Assembly: GCA_017302165.1 (NCBI GenBank)
Contig: JAFLCW010000001.1
Coordinates: 1,178,320 to 1,242,319, forward strand
Direction of reading: 5' to 3'
DNA: 64,000 nucleotides
DNA from: Alphaproteobacteria bacterium
Lineage (GTDB): Bacteria; Pseudomonadota; Alphaproteobacteria; Micavibrionales; Micavibrionaceae
Part shown: positions 35,153-44,321 of the stretch, one piece after another
Numbering within the stretch: position 1 is the stretch's first letter
Layout of the letters: each line of letters starts with the position of its first letter
Notes under the pieces: generated by a model
Told to the model about the DNA's origin: nothing
Seen by the model: the letters and a program-made list of their open reading frames with translations, nothing else
Databases searched by the model: none
Translations under genes and position numbers: made by a program

Positions 35153-38100
35153 ATGATCCAGTTTAAAAAATTACGCTTGAGCGGATTCAAATCCTTCGTG
35201 GAGAAAACCGAACTGGAGATTGGCCCTGGTTTGACCGGCATTGTGGGGCCGAATGGATGCGGTAAATCTAATCTGGTCGAAGCCTTGCGGTGGGTCATGG
35301 GCGTGAGTTCCGCCAAGGCCATGCGAAGCGGTGCGGGCGGCATGGAAGATGTGATCTTTAACGGAACATCCACTCGCCCTGCCCGTAATCATGCCGAAGT
35401 ATCCTTGTTGATTGACAACACATCCCATTCCGCGCCAGCGGCCTATAATGGTGATACAGAAATCGAGGTCATTCGCAAAATCGAAAAAGATCACGGATCA
35501 TTATACAAAGTTAACGGCAAAACCGTCCGCGCACGTGATGTACAGATGTTGTTTGCCGACACGGCCACAGGGCCTACGTCGCCGGCATTGGTGTCACAAG
35601 GGCGTGTGACCGCTATGATTAACGCCAAGCCACAGGAACGCCGCCAAATTTTAGAAGAGTCTGCGGGAGTATCGGGTTTGTATGTTCGCCGTCATGAAGC
35701 CGAACTGCGGCTTCGGGCGGCCGATCAAAATCTTCAGCGTCTTCAGGATTTGGTCGGAAGCATGGAAAGCCGGATGAATGCCTTGCGCAAACAAACACGG
35801 CAGGCGGCCAAATATAAATCACTCAGTGCGGAAATTCGTCAGGCCGAAATGTCCATTGCCTGGTTGGAATGGCGTATTCTGCATAACCGCATTGCCTCAG
35901 CCCGGCATATCTTCGCCGAAGCCGAAAGTCAGGTGGCCACGCATATGGCCACTGTGACTCAGCTCACGAAAACACAAAACTCTCAGGCTGAAGATTTACC
36001 TGCTTTAAGAAAGACAGAAGCGGAAACGGCGGCGGCCTTGCAGAGCCATAAACTGACACTTCAACGCCTCGAAGATCAAGAACGTGATCTTGACCAGCAA
36101 CTCTCCGAAGCTAAGGCGCAGATGACACAGTTACTCGCCGACCGTGCCCATGAACAAAATGCGTTAAGTGAAAGCAGTGTTTCACTCGAGCGTATGCAGA
36201 GCGAAGAACAAAACCTCGTCCAATCCCAAGGACGCGAAGAAGAAACCATGACTGAAAAGACGCAAATCAAGACGCGTCTTGAAGAAAAAGTGCTGGGTCT
36301 TGAATCAGAATACGAAGCGTTTATGAAACGCGCCGCCGAAGCCAAGGCCAACCGCCAAGGTCTGGAGCGCCAAAAATATCAAGATGAATCACGCCTGAAA
36401 TCCACGCAGGATCGTCTCACATCGCTTCAATCAAAACTGGATACCCTCTCCCGCGAGAGCGAAGATGACCAACGCATGATTGATCTTCGTCAGGATATGG
36501 GAACGCTTGAATCAGATGTGGCACAATTTCGAACAGATTTAACACAGGCTGAAGAAAAACTGGCACAAGCCCGTGCCGAAGCCGAAACTGCCCGCAGTCT
36601 CTATCAGGAGCATGACAAGAAAAAGGGAAGTGTTGAAACCGAAATTAAAACATTGCAGTCGGTTTTGAACACAGATACCCAAGGCCAGTTCAAGCCGATA
36701 TTGGATGACGTTCAGCCCGATAAGGGGTTTGAAACAGCTCTCTCGCGCGCGCTAGGGGATACGCTGACGGCGTCAACCGACGGAGATGCCCCGGTGATTT
36801 GGCTGGATCGTGATTATGGGTCGTATGATTTCCCGGCACTGCCTGCGGGAGTCTCTGCGCTCTCCCCGCATGTGCGGGCGCCTCATCATCTGAAGGCCGC
36901 CTTAGCCTTCATTGGCGTGGTTGATACAGAAGATCAAGGGATTATGTCGGCGCGTGATTTAAAACCGGGTCAATCAATTGTGTCACGTGCGGGTGCCTAT
37001 TGGCGGTGGGACGGGCTTCATATTAAATCTTCGGCCTCGGATCGTCACTCCCTCTCGCTTCAACAAAAAAACAGATTGATGGAACTCGTCGCATTACTGC
37101 CTGCGCTTGTGGCTCAGGCGGAAAATGCTGAATCTGCTTATCATGCCGCTACACAAGCACGGGATCAGGCACAAAAATCTTTTGACGATCTGACGCAAAC
37201 CCTTCGGACAACGGAGCAAAATTTAAGAACACGTCAGAATGAATTGAACCGCCTGACCGAGCAAGGCTCTGCCCGAATGGCGGAACGTGCCAAACTGGAA
37301 GAAGGTATTGGCCGTTCAAAAGAAGATATAGAATCCTTGTCTGTTTCGATTACAGAATCATCACGTGCCTTGGATGCGTATGACCAAGCGACGCTCGAAA
37401 AACAAAACCTCGAAATTGAATCCTTAAGATCCCGGCTGGTTGAAACGCGGGATTCGCTTCGCGAAGCAGTCAGAGAACTCGATTCCATTACGCAAGAACA
37501 ATCACGCCGTAAGGCTCGCCTTCATGCCATTATGGATGAACGGCTTAATCTTCAGAACAGAACCATCCGGTCACGCGAGCGCCTGAAGGAACTGGATGAT
37601 CGTGAAATTATTTTAAAAGATAAACTTCAGACATTAGAAACACGTCCTTCGACCTTGTCAGCTGACCGTGCCGCGATGCTGGAAAAGATCAGCATCATGG
37701 AATTGGCACGTACTGAGGCCGCAGACCGACTGGCCGTCGTTGAAAATGAACTGGCGGAAACATCACGCGCCCTCAAAGAAGCCGAGCGTTTGATGGGCGA
37801 AGCCAGAGAGGTTCGCGCCGGATCACACGCCACCGTAGCGGCCGGCGAAGCGCAAATGACAGAGATTATCTCTCACATTCGCGAGCAATTTGATCTCTCC
37901 CCCGAAGAAGTGGGACTTGAATGCGGAATGTCCGCACAGGCAGAAGAATCCTTGCCGGAACTGGAGCCGTTTAAATCCCGCCGGGAAAAAATGGTGCGCG
38001 AACGCGACATGATCGGCCCTGTTAATCTTCGGGCGGATGTCGAGGCAGATGAGTTAGAGAAAGAGCTGTGCGGCATCCTCGAAGAACGTAATGATCTGGT

Positions 38101-38641
38101 TCAAGCCATTGAAGAATTACGCGAAGGGATCAATAAACTTAATAAAGAAGCTAAAGAACGATTGAACGCGGCATTTGATCATGTCAACGGTCACTTCAAG
38201 GATCTGTTCAAGCGTCTTTATGGCGGCGGTCAGGCAGAATTGAAGTTATTGGAATCGGATGATCCGCTTCAGTCCGGACTTGAAATCTTTGCCCAGCCGC
38301 CGGGTAAAACGCTTCAATCTCTCTCGCTTTTGTCTGGCGGTGAACAAACTCTGGCGTCGATTGCCCTTATCTTTGCGATGTTCTTAACTAACCCGTCTCC
38401 CATTTGCGTGTTGGACGAGATTGATGCGCCGCTAGATGATGCCAACGTTGACCGGGTGTGCGACCTGCTGGACGAAATTGCGGAACGGGGGGAAACACGT
38501 TTCCTGATTATCACCCACCACCGCTTGACGATGGCGCGCATGGATCGCCTCTATGGCGTTACCATGGCCGAACGGGGTGTGTCTCAACTCGTCTCCGTGG
38601 ATCTGAATAAGCAGATGGATTTCCTGGAAGCGGCGGAATAA
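35153..38641 (+). CDS. smc: Chromosome segregation protein SMC
   Basis: 1162-aa SMC ATPase that forms the condensin ring with ScpAB (not in the window). Walker A is G-P-N-G-C-G-K-S at 32-39. Two long coiled coils flank a hinge at about 490-640. The C-terminal head has the signature L-L-S-G-G-E-Q and Walker B V-L-D-E-I-D-A-P-L-D. Length is normal. The tail runs into atpI with a 7-base gap. Confidence 0.97.
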   Translation: MIQFKKLRLSGFKSFVEKTELEIGPGLTGIVGPNGCGKSNLVEALRWVMGVSSAKAMRSGAGGMEDVIFNGTSTRPARNHAEVSLLIDNTSHSAPAAYNGDTEIEVIRKIEKDHGSLYKVNGKTVRARDVQMLFADTATGPTSPALVSQGRVTAMINAKPQERRQILEESAGVSGLYVRRHEAELRLRAADQNLQRLQDLVGSMESRMNALRKQTRQAAKYKSLSAEIRQAEMSIAWLEWRILHNRIASARHIFAEAESQVATHMATVTQLTKTQNSQAEDLPALRKTEAETAAALQSHKLTLQRLEDQERDLDQQLSEAKAQMTQLLADRAHEQNALSESSVSLERMQSEEQNLVQSQGREEETMTEKTQIKTRLEEKVLGLESEYEAFMKRAAEAKANRQGLERQKYQDESRLKSTQDRLTSLQSKLDTLSRESEDDQRMIDLRQDMGTLESDVAQFRTDLTQAEEKLAQARAEAETARSLYQEHDKKKGSVETEIKTLQSVLNTDTQGQFKPILDDVQPDKGFETALSRALGDTLTASTDGDAPVIWLDRDYGSYDFPALPAGVSALSPHVRAPHHLKAALAFIGVVDTEDQGIMSARDLKPGQSIVSRAGAYWRWDGLHIKSSASDRHSLSLQQKNRLMELVALLPALVAQAENAESAYHAATQARDQAQKSFDDLTQTLRTTEQNLRTRQNELNRLTEQGSARMAERAKLEEGIGRSKEDIESLSVSITESSRALDAYDQATLEKQNLEIESLRSRLVETRDSLREAVRELDSITQEQSRRKARLHAIMDERLNLQNRTIRSRERLKELDDREIILKDKLQTLETRPSTLSADRAAMLEKISIMELARTEAADRLAVVENELAETSRALKEAERLMGEAREVRAGSHATVAAGEAQMTEIISHIREQFDLSPEEVGLECGMSAQAEESLPELEPFKSRREKMVRERDMIGPVNLRADVEADELEKELCGILEERNDLVQAIEELREGINKLNKEAKERLNAAFDHVNGHFKDLFKRLYGGGQAELKLLESDDPLQSGLEIFAQPPGKTLQSLSLLSGGEQTLASIALIFAMFLTNPSPICVLDEIDAPLDDANVDRVCDLLDEIAERGETRFLIITHHRLTMARMDRLYGVTMAERGVSQLVSVDLNKQMDFLEAAE

Positions 38642-38648
38642 CCCTTTC

Positions 38649-39020
38649 ATGATGGACACCCCCCCTGACACGCTAAAGCACCGGGTTCAGTCGGCCAAAA
38701 AACAGTTCGAATTGGATCATCATTTGAATAAACCTGATTCTGCCCAAGGCGGGATGGGGGATGGTGCCCGGGCGGGTATTGAACTGGTGGGGGGATTGAT
38801 CGGCGGGGGTATTTTAGGGTTCGCGCTGGACAGGCTTTTCGGCACATCCCCTATCTTATTCATTCTGTTCCTGATTTTAGGGGTTATGACCGGGTTTTAT
38901 AACATCTATAAAATTACTCAAAATATGGGGACGTCAGTGGGTTTTAAACCCTTGCCAACACCGCCAAAAAACGGTACACAAGGCGCGAAAAATAAATATG
39001 ACGAAGATGAATATAATTAA
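38649..39020 (+). CDS. atpI: AtpI/AtpZ-type ATP synthase accessory protein
   Basis: 123 aa with two membrane helices (about 36-55 and 66-90) and a G-x-x-x-G-rich first helix (L-V-G-G-L-I-G-G-G-I-L-G), matching the AtpI/AtpZ family that helps c-ring assembly. Its place just before atpB is diagnostic. The C-terminus is charged and acidic. Confidence 0.88.
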   Translation: MMDTPPDTLKHRVQSAKKQFELDHHLNKPDSAQGGMGDGARAGIELVGGLIGGGILGFALDRLFGTSPILFILFLILGVMTGFYNIYKITQNMGTSVGFKPLPTPPKNGTQGAKNKYDEDEYN

Positions 39021-39038
39021 GGGATAGACCGATACCAC

Positions 39039-39785
39039 ATGGCCAATCCAATTCAACAGTTTGAAATCTCGCCGATAATCCCCTTATCCTTGGGCTCTCT
39101 TGATATTTCCTACACCAATTCCTCTTTGTGGATGACGATTGCGGTTGTTCTGTCCACGGTGTTTTTAACGCTGGCTATGCGTCATAAAAAAATGGTGCCG
39201 GGACGCGTACAGGTTTTTGCCGAAATGACCTATGAATTCGTGGCTGGGATGATCCGCGATAACATTGGCCCCAAAGGCCAACAATATTTCCCGCTTATCT
39301 TTACCTTATTCATGGTTGTCTTGCTGGGCAATATATTGGGATTGGTGCCCTATTCCTTTACCTACACCAGTCACATTATCGTCACGGCCGTATTGGCCTT
39401 TGTTATCTTTTTCACCGTTTTGTGTATCGGATTTTATAAACACGGGCTTCACTTCTTAGAATTATTCGTGCCGCCCGGTATGCCATTATGGTTAACCCCC
39501 CTGATTGTCCCCATCGAAGTTTTATCTTTCTTTATTCGTCCCGTCACGCTTTCGGTGCGTTTGTTCGCCAACATGATTGCCGGTCACATTATGCTCAAGG
39601 TTTTTGCCGGATTTTCAGCCGGGATGGTGGCCATGGGGCTAGGCGGCGTGGCCTTTGGTATCCTGCCGATGTTGTTCAACACGGTTTTGATCGGATTTGA
39701 ATTATTGATTGCGTTTCTCCAAGCCTATGTGTTCGCGGTTTTAAGCTGTATTTACCTCAAAGATACAGTTGAAATCGGGCATTAG
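39039..39785 (+). CDS. atpB: ATP synthase F0 subunit a
   Basis: 248 aa with five to six membrane helices. The proton-channel helix carries the essential Arg in L-S-V-R-L-F-A-N-M-I-A-G-H. The C-terminal helix has Q-A-Y-V-F-A-V-L and Y-L-K-D. Forms the stator half-channels with the c ring. Confidence 0.98.
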   Translation: MANPIQQFEISPIIPLSLGSLDISYTNSSLWMTIAVVLSTVFLTLAMRHKKMVPGRVQVFAEMTYEFVAGMIRDNIGPKGQQYFPLIFTLFMVVLLGNILGLVPYSFTYTSHIIVTAVLAFVIFFTVLCIGFYKHGLHFLELFVPPGMPLWLTPLIVPIEVLSFFIRPVTLSVRLFANMIAGHIMLKVFAGFSAGMVAMGLGGVAFGILPMLFNTVLIGFELLIAFLQAYVFAVLSCIYLKDTVEIGH

Positions 39786-39845
39786 GTGTGGTGTATTCCG
39801 GGCATTATTTTTAACTCTTGGCTAACATAAAGGAAGGCTGAAAAC

Positions 39846-40073
39846 ATGGAACTCGAAGCTGTAAAACTCTTGGCTGGCGCGCTGGCACTTTTCCCCCTGT
39901 TCGGTGTGGGGATTGGTCTGGGGATGATCTTTTCATCCTATAACGAAGCCATTGGCCGTAACCCTGCCGCGGCAGAAATTCTGGACAAAAAATACTTTCT
40001 GGCCTTCGCGTTGACCGAAGCGTTGGCGATTTTTGCCCTGCTGATTTCGCTTTACCTCGTTTTCGTTGGCTAA
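39846..40073 (+). CDS. atpE: ATP synthase F0 subunit c
   Basis: 75 aa, a two-helix hairpin. The loop is Y-N-E-A-I-G-R-N-P-A-A, and the proton-carrying acidic residue is the Glu of L-T-E-A-L-A in helix 2. The rotor-ring glycine pattern G-V-G-I-G-L-G-M is in helix 1. Glu rather than a Na-type ligand set suggests proton coupling. A strong AAGGAAGG site lies before the ATG, fitting high expression. Confidence 0.97.
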   Translation: MELEAVKLLAGALALFPLFGVGIGLGMIFSSYNEAIGRNPAAAEILDKKYFLAFALTEALAIFALLISLYLVFVG

Positions 40074-40091
40074 TCACGGAGTTGTGATCTG

Positions 40092-40724
40092 ATGATCCGT
40101 CTGTCCGCATGGATAATGGGTGTTTGGGTGAGTATTGTTTCACCGGCTTGGGCCGAAGAAACAATATCTAGCCCTGCCCCCTCTATCGAGACATCGGGTC
40201 ATGCTGAACAAGCTGGCGGAGGCGGTTTGCCGCAATTTGACCCGACTTGGTTTGCCTCTCAGGCTTTCTGGTTGCTGGTTTTCTTTGCTTTTCTCTATGT
40301 GTTTTTCGCCCGAAAAACATTGCCGGAAATCGGCGGCGTTATCGGGGATCGTCAGGCAAAAATCAAATCAGACCTGGATCAGGCAGAACAATTATCCAAA
40401 TCTGCTGTGTCCATCCGTCAAACGTATGAAACAGGGCTAGATCAGGCACGTGCGAAGGCCGCCAAAGCTATCACAGACGTGGAAGCCTCCATGTCTAAAA
40501 GACTAGCCAGCCAGTCTGAGCAGTTTCGCGTTCGCGCCGAAAAACAAACCCGAGATGCCGAAGCAATGATTTCATCAGCCAAGCAAAAGGCCTTGGGGGA
40601 CATGTCAGGTATCGCGGCAGAGGTGGCCAGTGAAGCCGTGAAAAAAATCATCGGCGTTGGTGCGGATGTGAGTCAGGCCAAGGCCATTGTGCAATCCCTG
40701 TCAGATAAGGCAAAGGCGGCATAA
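40092..40724 (+). CDS. atpF': ATP synthase F0 subunit b'
   Basis: 210 aa. A signal-like N-terminal segment (ending P-A-W-A) and a second helix at about 52-73 (F-W-L-L-V-F-F-A-F-L-Y-V-F-F) precede a long coiled coil. Subunits b' and b together form the heterodimeric stator stalk in alphaproteobacteria. The N-terminal extension of about 45 residues is common in b'. Confidence 0.92.
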   Translation: MIRLSAWIMGVWVSIVSPAWAEETISSPAPSIETSGHAEQAGGGGLPQFDPTWFASQAFWLLVFFAFLYVFFARKTLPEIGGVIGDRQAKIKSDLDQAEQLSKSAVSIRQTYETGLDQARAKAAKAITDVEASMSKRLASQSEQFRVRAEKQTRDAEAMISSAKQKALGDMSGIAAEVASEAVKKIIGVGADVSQAKAIVQSLSDKAKAA

Positions 40725-40726
40725 TC

Positions 40727-41221
40727 ATGTTGAACGCTTTGGCACATGATACAAGCTTATGGGTCGCTATCTCTTTTGCCCTCTTTGCCTTTATTGCTTA
40801 TCGCTTGGGCAAGAATTCTGTTTTAAGTGGCCTTGATGCCAAAATTGACTCCATCCGCAAGGAAATCGCTACAGCCGAATCCCTGCGTCAGGAAGCGCAG
40901 AATCTGTTGTCACAATATCAACAAAAGCAAAAAGATGCCGAGGCAGAATCAGCCCAGATTGTCCGTCAGGCCGAAGCCAACGCCGCGCGTATCCAAGCAT
41001 CTGCAGAAGCCGAACTGACAGAAACCATGAATCGCCGGGAACAGCAATTGACCGAACGTTTGGCACGGCTTGAGAAAAATGCACTGGCGGAAATCCAATC
41101 TCATGCCGCCGAACTGGCCGTTAAAGCGACCATGGAAATCATCCTGAAGACGCTGGATGAAAAAACCAATAAATCATTGATTGACGAAACCGTTAAAAAA
41201 CTTCCCGCGCACCTGAATTAA
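40727..41221 (+). CDS. atpF: ATP synthase F0 subunit b
   Basis: 164 aa: one N-terminal membrane helix (about 9-28) then an unbroken coiled coil rich in Glu, Gln, Ala and Arg. Begins 2 bases after b'. Completes the F0 set I-a-c-b'-b; the F1 genes are elsewhere, as usual in this class. Confidence 0.94.
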   Translation: MLNALAHDTSLWVAISFALFAFIAYRLGKNSVLSGLDAKIDSIRKEIATAESLRQEAQNLLSQYQQKQKDAEAESAQIVRQAEANAARIQASAEAELTETMNRREQQLTERLARLEKNALAEIQSHAAELAVKATMEIILKTLDEKTNKSLIDETVKKLPAHLN

Positions 41222-41278
41222 TCGAGCCATACGCTAATAGTTTTGCTTCGTCCCGGGAATTTCCCCTTGTATAATCCC

Positions 41279-42547
41279 ATGACTATGGTTCAGCCTACGC
41301 ACATATCCCTTGAACAAATCGGCTATCAGGCGCGGCTGGCGACAGGCGTTTTGATGGCTACGCCCGTGGGTGTCATTGATCAAGCCTTGAATGATCTGGC
41401 AGATACGTTGATGGCTGAAGCGCAGGTCTGTCTCGATGAAAACAAAAAAGATGTTTTATCCGCGCAGAATAAAAAACTCTCCCCTGCGCTAATAGATCGA
41501 CTCACCTTGAATCTTGACCGTATTTCGGCCATGGCGGGTGCGATGCGTGAGGTCGCGACCCTTGCTGATCCCTGCGGATTGATTTTGGATGAATGGCAAC
41601 GTCCCAATGGATTATTTTTTCAAAAAATATCGGTTCCGATCGGCGTGCTCGGCATGATTTATGAATCACGTCCCAATGTCACGCTTGATTCCGCATCCTT
41701 ATGTTTGAAATCACGCAATGCCATCATCTTGAGGGGGGGGTCAGACAGCCTGCACTCATCGGGCTATCTGGTTGGGCTCATTCGAGGCGTCTTAAAAAAA
41801 CATGGGCTGCCCGAGGATGCGGTTCAGATGGCGCCGACGCAGGATCGGGATTTTGTGGGGGAAATGTTGAAAGCCAACGGCGTGATTGATGTTATGATCC
41901 CACGCGGCGGAAAAGAGCTGACCGCCCGTGTCCTGCGCGAGGCCACCATGCCGGTGTTCGCCCATCTGGATGGTAACTGTCATATTTACGTGCATGCCAG
42001 TGCCAAGCCCGATATGGCCGTTCAGGTGATTTTAAATGCCAAGTTGCGGCGCACGGGTATATGCGGCGCGGCGGAATCTCTGTTATTTGATCAAAACCTG
42101 CCTCAGGCGACGGCACAGCGTATTATCTCTGCGTTACTGGATCGCGGATGCGACGTGGCTGGGGACACCCCCACACAATTTTTGGATTTGCGGGTCACAC
42201 CCGCCACCGACGATGATTGGGGATCTGAATATCTGTCTGCCAAAATCAGTTGTAAATATGTGGCAGATGTTCATGAGGCCATTCATCATATTAACCGCTA
42301 TGGGTCTCATCATACCGATTCCATTTTAGCCGAAGACCCGGAAGCTGTTGCCCTATTCCTGATGCATGTCGATAGCGCGATTGTCATGCATAATACCTCA
42401 ACCCAGTTTGCGGATGGCGGCGAATTTGGCATGGGGGCGGAAATTGGGATCGGCACAGGAAAGCTTCACGCCCGGGGGCCTGTGGGATTATACCAACTCA
42501 CGACATTTAAATATGTGGTTCGGGGACAAGGACAGGTTCGGGCATGA
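41279..42547 (+). CDS. proA: Gamma-glutamyl phosphate reductase
   Basis: Second enzyme of proline synthesis, about 422 aa. The NADPH site region I-Y-E-S-R-P-N-V-T-L-D and catalytic Cys in R-R-T-G-I-C-G-A-A-E-S are present; the C-terminal G-A-E-I-G-I-G-T-G-K-L-H-A-R-G-P is a ProA signature. ATG 41279 is preferred (41285 also possible). proB is not adjacent. An ATGA overlap joins it to nadD, a common pairing. Confidence 0.96.
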   Translation: MTMVQPTHISLEQIGYQARLATGVLMATPVGVIDQALNDLADTLMAEAQVCLDENKKDVLSAQNKKLSPALIDRLTLNLDRISAMAGAMREVATLADPCGLILDEWQRPNGLFFQKISVPIGVLGMIYESRPNVTLDSASLCLKSRNAIILRGGSDSLHSSGYLVGLIRGVLKKHGLPEDAVQMAPTQDRDFVGEMLKANGVIDVMIPRGGKELTARVLREATMPVFAHLDGNCHIYVHASAKPDMAVQVILNAKLRRTGICGAAESLLFDQNLPQATAQRIISALLDRGCDVAGDTPTQFLDLRVTPATDDDWGSEYLSAKISCKYVADVHEAIHHINRYGSHHTDSILAEDPEAVALFLMHVDSAIVMHNTSTQFADGGEFGMGAEIGIGTGKLHARGPVGLYQLTTFKYVVRGQGQVRA

Positions 42548-43161
42548 CCTTCTCTCCCCCCTTATTGAACGATGCCCACAGATGGGCGGGACGGCGTGTT
42601 GGGCTTCTGGGCGGGTCGTTCAACCCGCCCCACGAAGGACATATGCATATCGCCCGGGTGGCGATGGCCAAATTCGGGTTGGATGCCGTCTGGTGGATTG
42701 TGACGCCACAAAACCCATTAAAACATCGTGCCGGCATGGCACCATATGCGGAACGATTTGCCAAGGTGCAAGAGATGACCGCCCGCACCCCGCGGCATAT
42801 GGCCACACATCTGGAACATAATCTGGGCACGACCTTTACCTATGAAACGGTAACGGCCTTGAGGGCACGATTTTCACGCACACAGTTTTTATGGATCTGC
42901 GGTATGGATAACGCCCATATTTTTCACCATTGGGATCGCTGGCAATCCTTGATCGACCAGATTCCGGTGGTCTTTATTGCCCGCCCCCCCGCTGGTAGTT
43001 TGGTTCAGAATGCCCCCATCCGTATGCAAACCCGAATCCCCCAATATCATGAGACTCAGGGACGAAAAACGGACCTAGCCCGGCCCGGTATTTTCTGGGT
43101 TCAGGGGGTTAAGATGCTAGATGTATCCTCAACTAAAATACGCAATATCAATAAGTTATAG
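42544..43161 (+). CDS. nadD: Nicotinate-nucleotide adenylyltransferase
   Basis: NAD synthesis enzyme, 205 aa. G-G-S-F-N-P-P-H-E-G-H near residue 23 is the T/HxGH nucleotidyltransferase motif; W-W-I-V-T-P-Q-N-P and the C-terminal D-V-S-S-T-K-I-R (ISSTxIR type) are clear. Overlaps proA by 4 nt and precedes rsfS, the standard proA-nadD-rsfS-rlmH order. Confidence 0.96.
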   Translation: MTFSPPLLNDAHRWAGRRVGLLGGSFNPPHEGHMHIARVAMAKFGLDAVWWIVTPQNPLKHRAGMAPYAERFAKVQEMTARTPRHMATHLEHNLGTTFTYETVTALRARFSRTQFLWICGMDNAHIFHHWDRWQSLIDQIPVVFIARPPAGSLVQNAPIRMQTRIPQYHETQGRKTDLARPGIFWVQGVKMLDVSSTKIRNINKL

Positions 43162-43170
43162 AATTTTATG

Positions 43171-43234
43171 AATGCAGTGCATTAACTTTTTGCTGTGCTG
43201 TTTCATTGCATGAAAATCGAATCTGGCGTAAAAT
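43171..43234 (+). promoter_or_regulatory. Promoter region with palindromes upstream of rsfS
   Basis: TTGCAT (43206-43211), 17-base spacer, TAAAAT (43229-43234) is a good sigma-70 match. AATGCA-G-TGCATT (43171-43183) is a palindrome upstream, and TTTCAT-TGC-ATGAAA (43201-43215) is another dyad over the -35. The 283-base gap before rsfS is the longest in the window and otherwise shows only one doubtful small ORF. Confidence 0.5.
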
Positions 43235-43287
43235 AAAGGCATGATGCTGGCGAAAGCCGTATGGAGACACACTGAGAGAGAGGCCGC

Positions 43288-43470
43288 GTGAGAGACTTTT
43301 CGTCTGGTCACAGTTCCTATTTCCTCGATTATTCACCCAAATCATTCACGCCTGATGACGATACGTTTGTGTCATCCTCTGCGTTGATGTTAAACGACCC
43401 CTTAACCCCCAACATAGGAGAGCCACAACATTTTAACCTCACGTATGAAAAACGGTCTATCACCCGTTAA
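43288..43470 (+). CDS. Possible small ORF / leader before rsfS, 60 aa
   Basis: GTG at 43288 follows a GAGAGAGG site by 4 bases and lies about 54 bases after a good promoter. The 60-aa product is unrecognised, Ser/Asp-rich and soluble. It overlaps the rsfS start by 26 nt, and rsfS has a poor ribosome-binding site, so translational coupling is conceivable. It may equally be a chance frame. Confidence 0.3.
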   Translation: MRDFSSGHSSYFLDYSPKSFTPDDDTFVSSSALMLNDPLTPNIGEPQHFNLTYEKRSITR

Positions 43471-43825
43471 TATCAAAGATCTCATCCTTGACTCTCTGGA
43501 TGGTGACAAAGCACAGGATATCGATTTGATTGACCTGCGGGGTCAATCCTCCCTCGCGGATTTCATGGTTGTGGCCACCGGGACATCGTCTCGCCAGATT
43601 GTGGCCTTGGCCGCCAAATTAAGAGACAGGTTAGAAGCACGCGGCATTAAGAACATCCGCACCGAAGGTATCTCTCAAGGGAATTGGGTGATTGTCGATG
43701 CAGGCGATGTGATTGTCCATCTGTTCAGACCCGAAGTCCGGCAATTTTACGACATTGAAGATATGTGGAAAATGCCCGCCGGAAAAGTTTCGGCACCGAC
43801 ATCGGATCATACGATCCTGGTCTAG
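43445..43825 (+). CDS. rsfS: Ribosome silencing factor RsfS
   Basis: 126 aa; binds L14 and blocks subunit joining. Family segments are D-I-D-L-I-D-L-R-G, A-D-F-M-V-V-A-T-G-T-S-S-R-Q, E-G-x-x-x-G-N-W-V-I-V-D and V-I-V-H-L-F-R-P-E-V-R. In the conserved nadD-rsfS-rlmH order. The C-terminal ~15 residues are variable. Confidence 0.96.
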   Translation: MKNGLSPVNIKDLILDSLDGDKAQDIDLIDLRGQSSLADFMVVATGTSSRQIVALAAKLRDRLEARGIKNIRTEGISQGNWVIVDAGDVIVHLFRPEVRQFYDIEDMWKMPAGKVSAPTSDHTILV

Positions 43826-43879
43826 GAAAAGTATATTTTATCCCTTCTTCTACAGCGCGTTCCGCGTTAAGCATAATAT

Positions 43880-44320
43880 GTGCTCACGATTGATTTGATT
43901 TGTGTTGGGAAAATGAAGGGACAGCATTTTGCCCCTGCCTTTGACCATTATCTCAAGCAAATCAAAGCCAAGATCACGATCATCGAAATTGATGCCAAAT
44001 CCACCCCGGATGAACATAAGCGTATCATGGAACATATCTCCCCCAAAGCGTGCATCATTGTCATGGACGAGCGGGGTAAAAATCTATCGAGCCGGGAGTG
44101 GGCGCAGAAGATTAATGACTTCCAGATTTCCGGCAGAGGATATCTTCAATTTATTATCGGCGGCGCGGATGGGCTCAATGAAGATATCCGAAATAAGGCC
44201 GACCTGATCCTTAGCTTTGGAATGCAAACATGGCCGCATATGCTCCTGCGGGTGATGTGGGCAGAACAAATTTACCGTGCACTTCAAATTCTGGCCGGGC
44301 ACCCCTATCATCGGGATTGA
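43880..44320 (+). CDS. rlmH: 23S rRNA (pseudouridine1915-N3)-methyltransferase RlmH
   Basis: SPOUT methylase, 146 aa. Opens with a V-G-K-M-K segment; D-E-R-G-K-N-L-S-S and F-I-I-G-G-A-D-G-L form the knot's AdoMet site; ends in L-R-V-M-W-A-E-Q-I-Y-R-A and H-P-Y-H-R-D as expected. The GTG start at 43880 fits the family N-terminus. Confidence 0.95.
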   Translation: MLTIDLICVGKMKGQHFAPAFDHYLKQIKAKITIIEIDAKSTPDEHKRIMEHISPKACIIVMDERGKNLSSREWAQKINDFQISGRGYLQFIIGGADGLNEDIRNKADLILSFGMQTWPHMLLRVMWAEQIYRALQILAGHPYHRD

Positions 44321-44321
44321 T

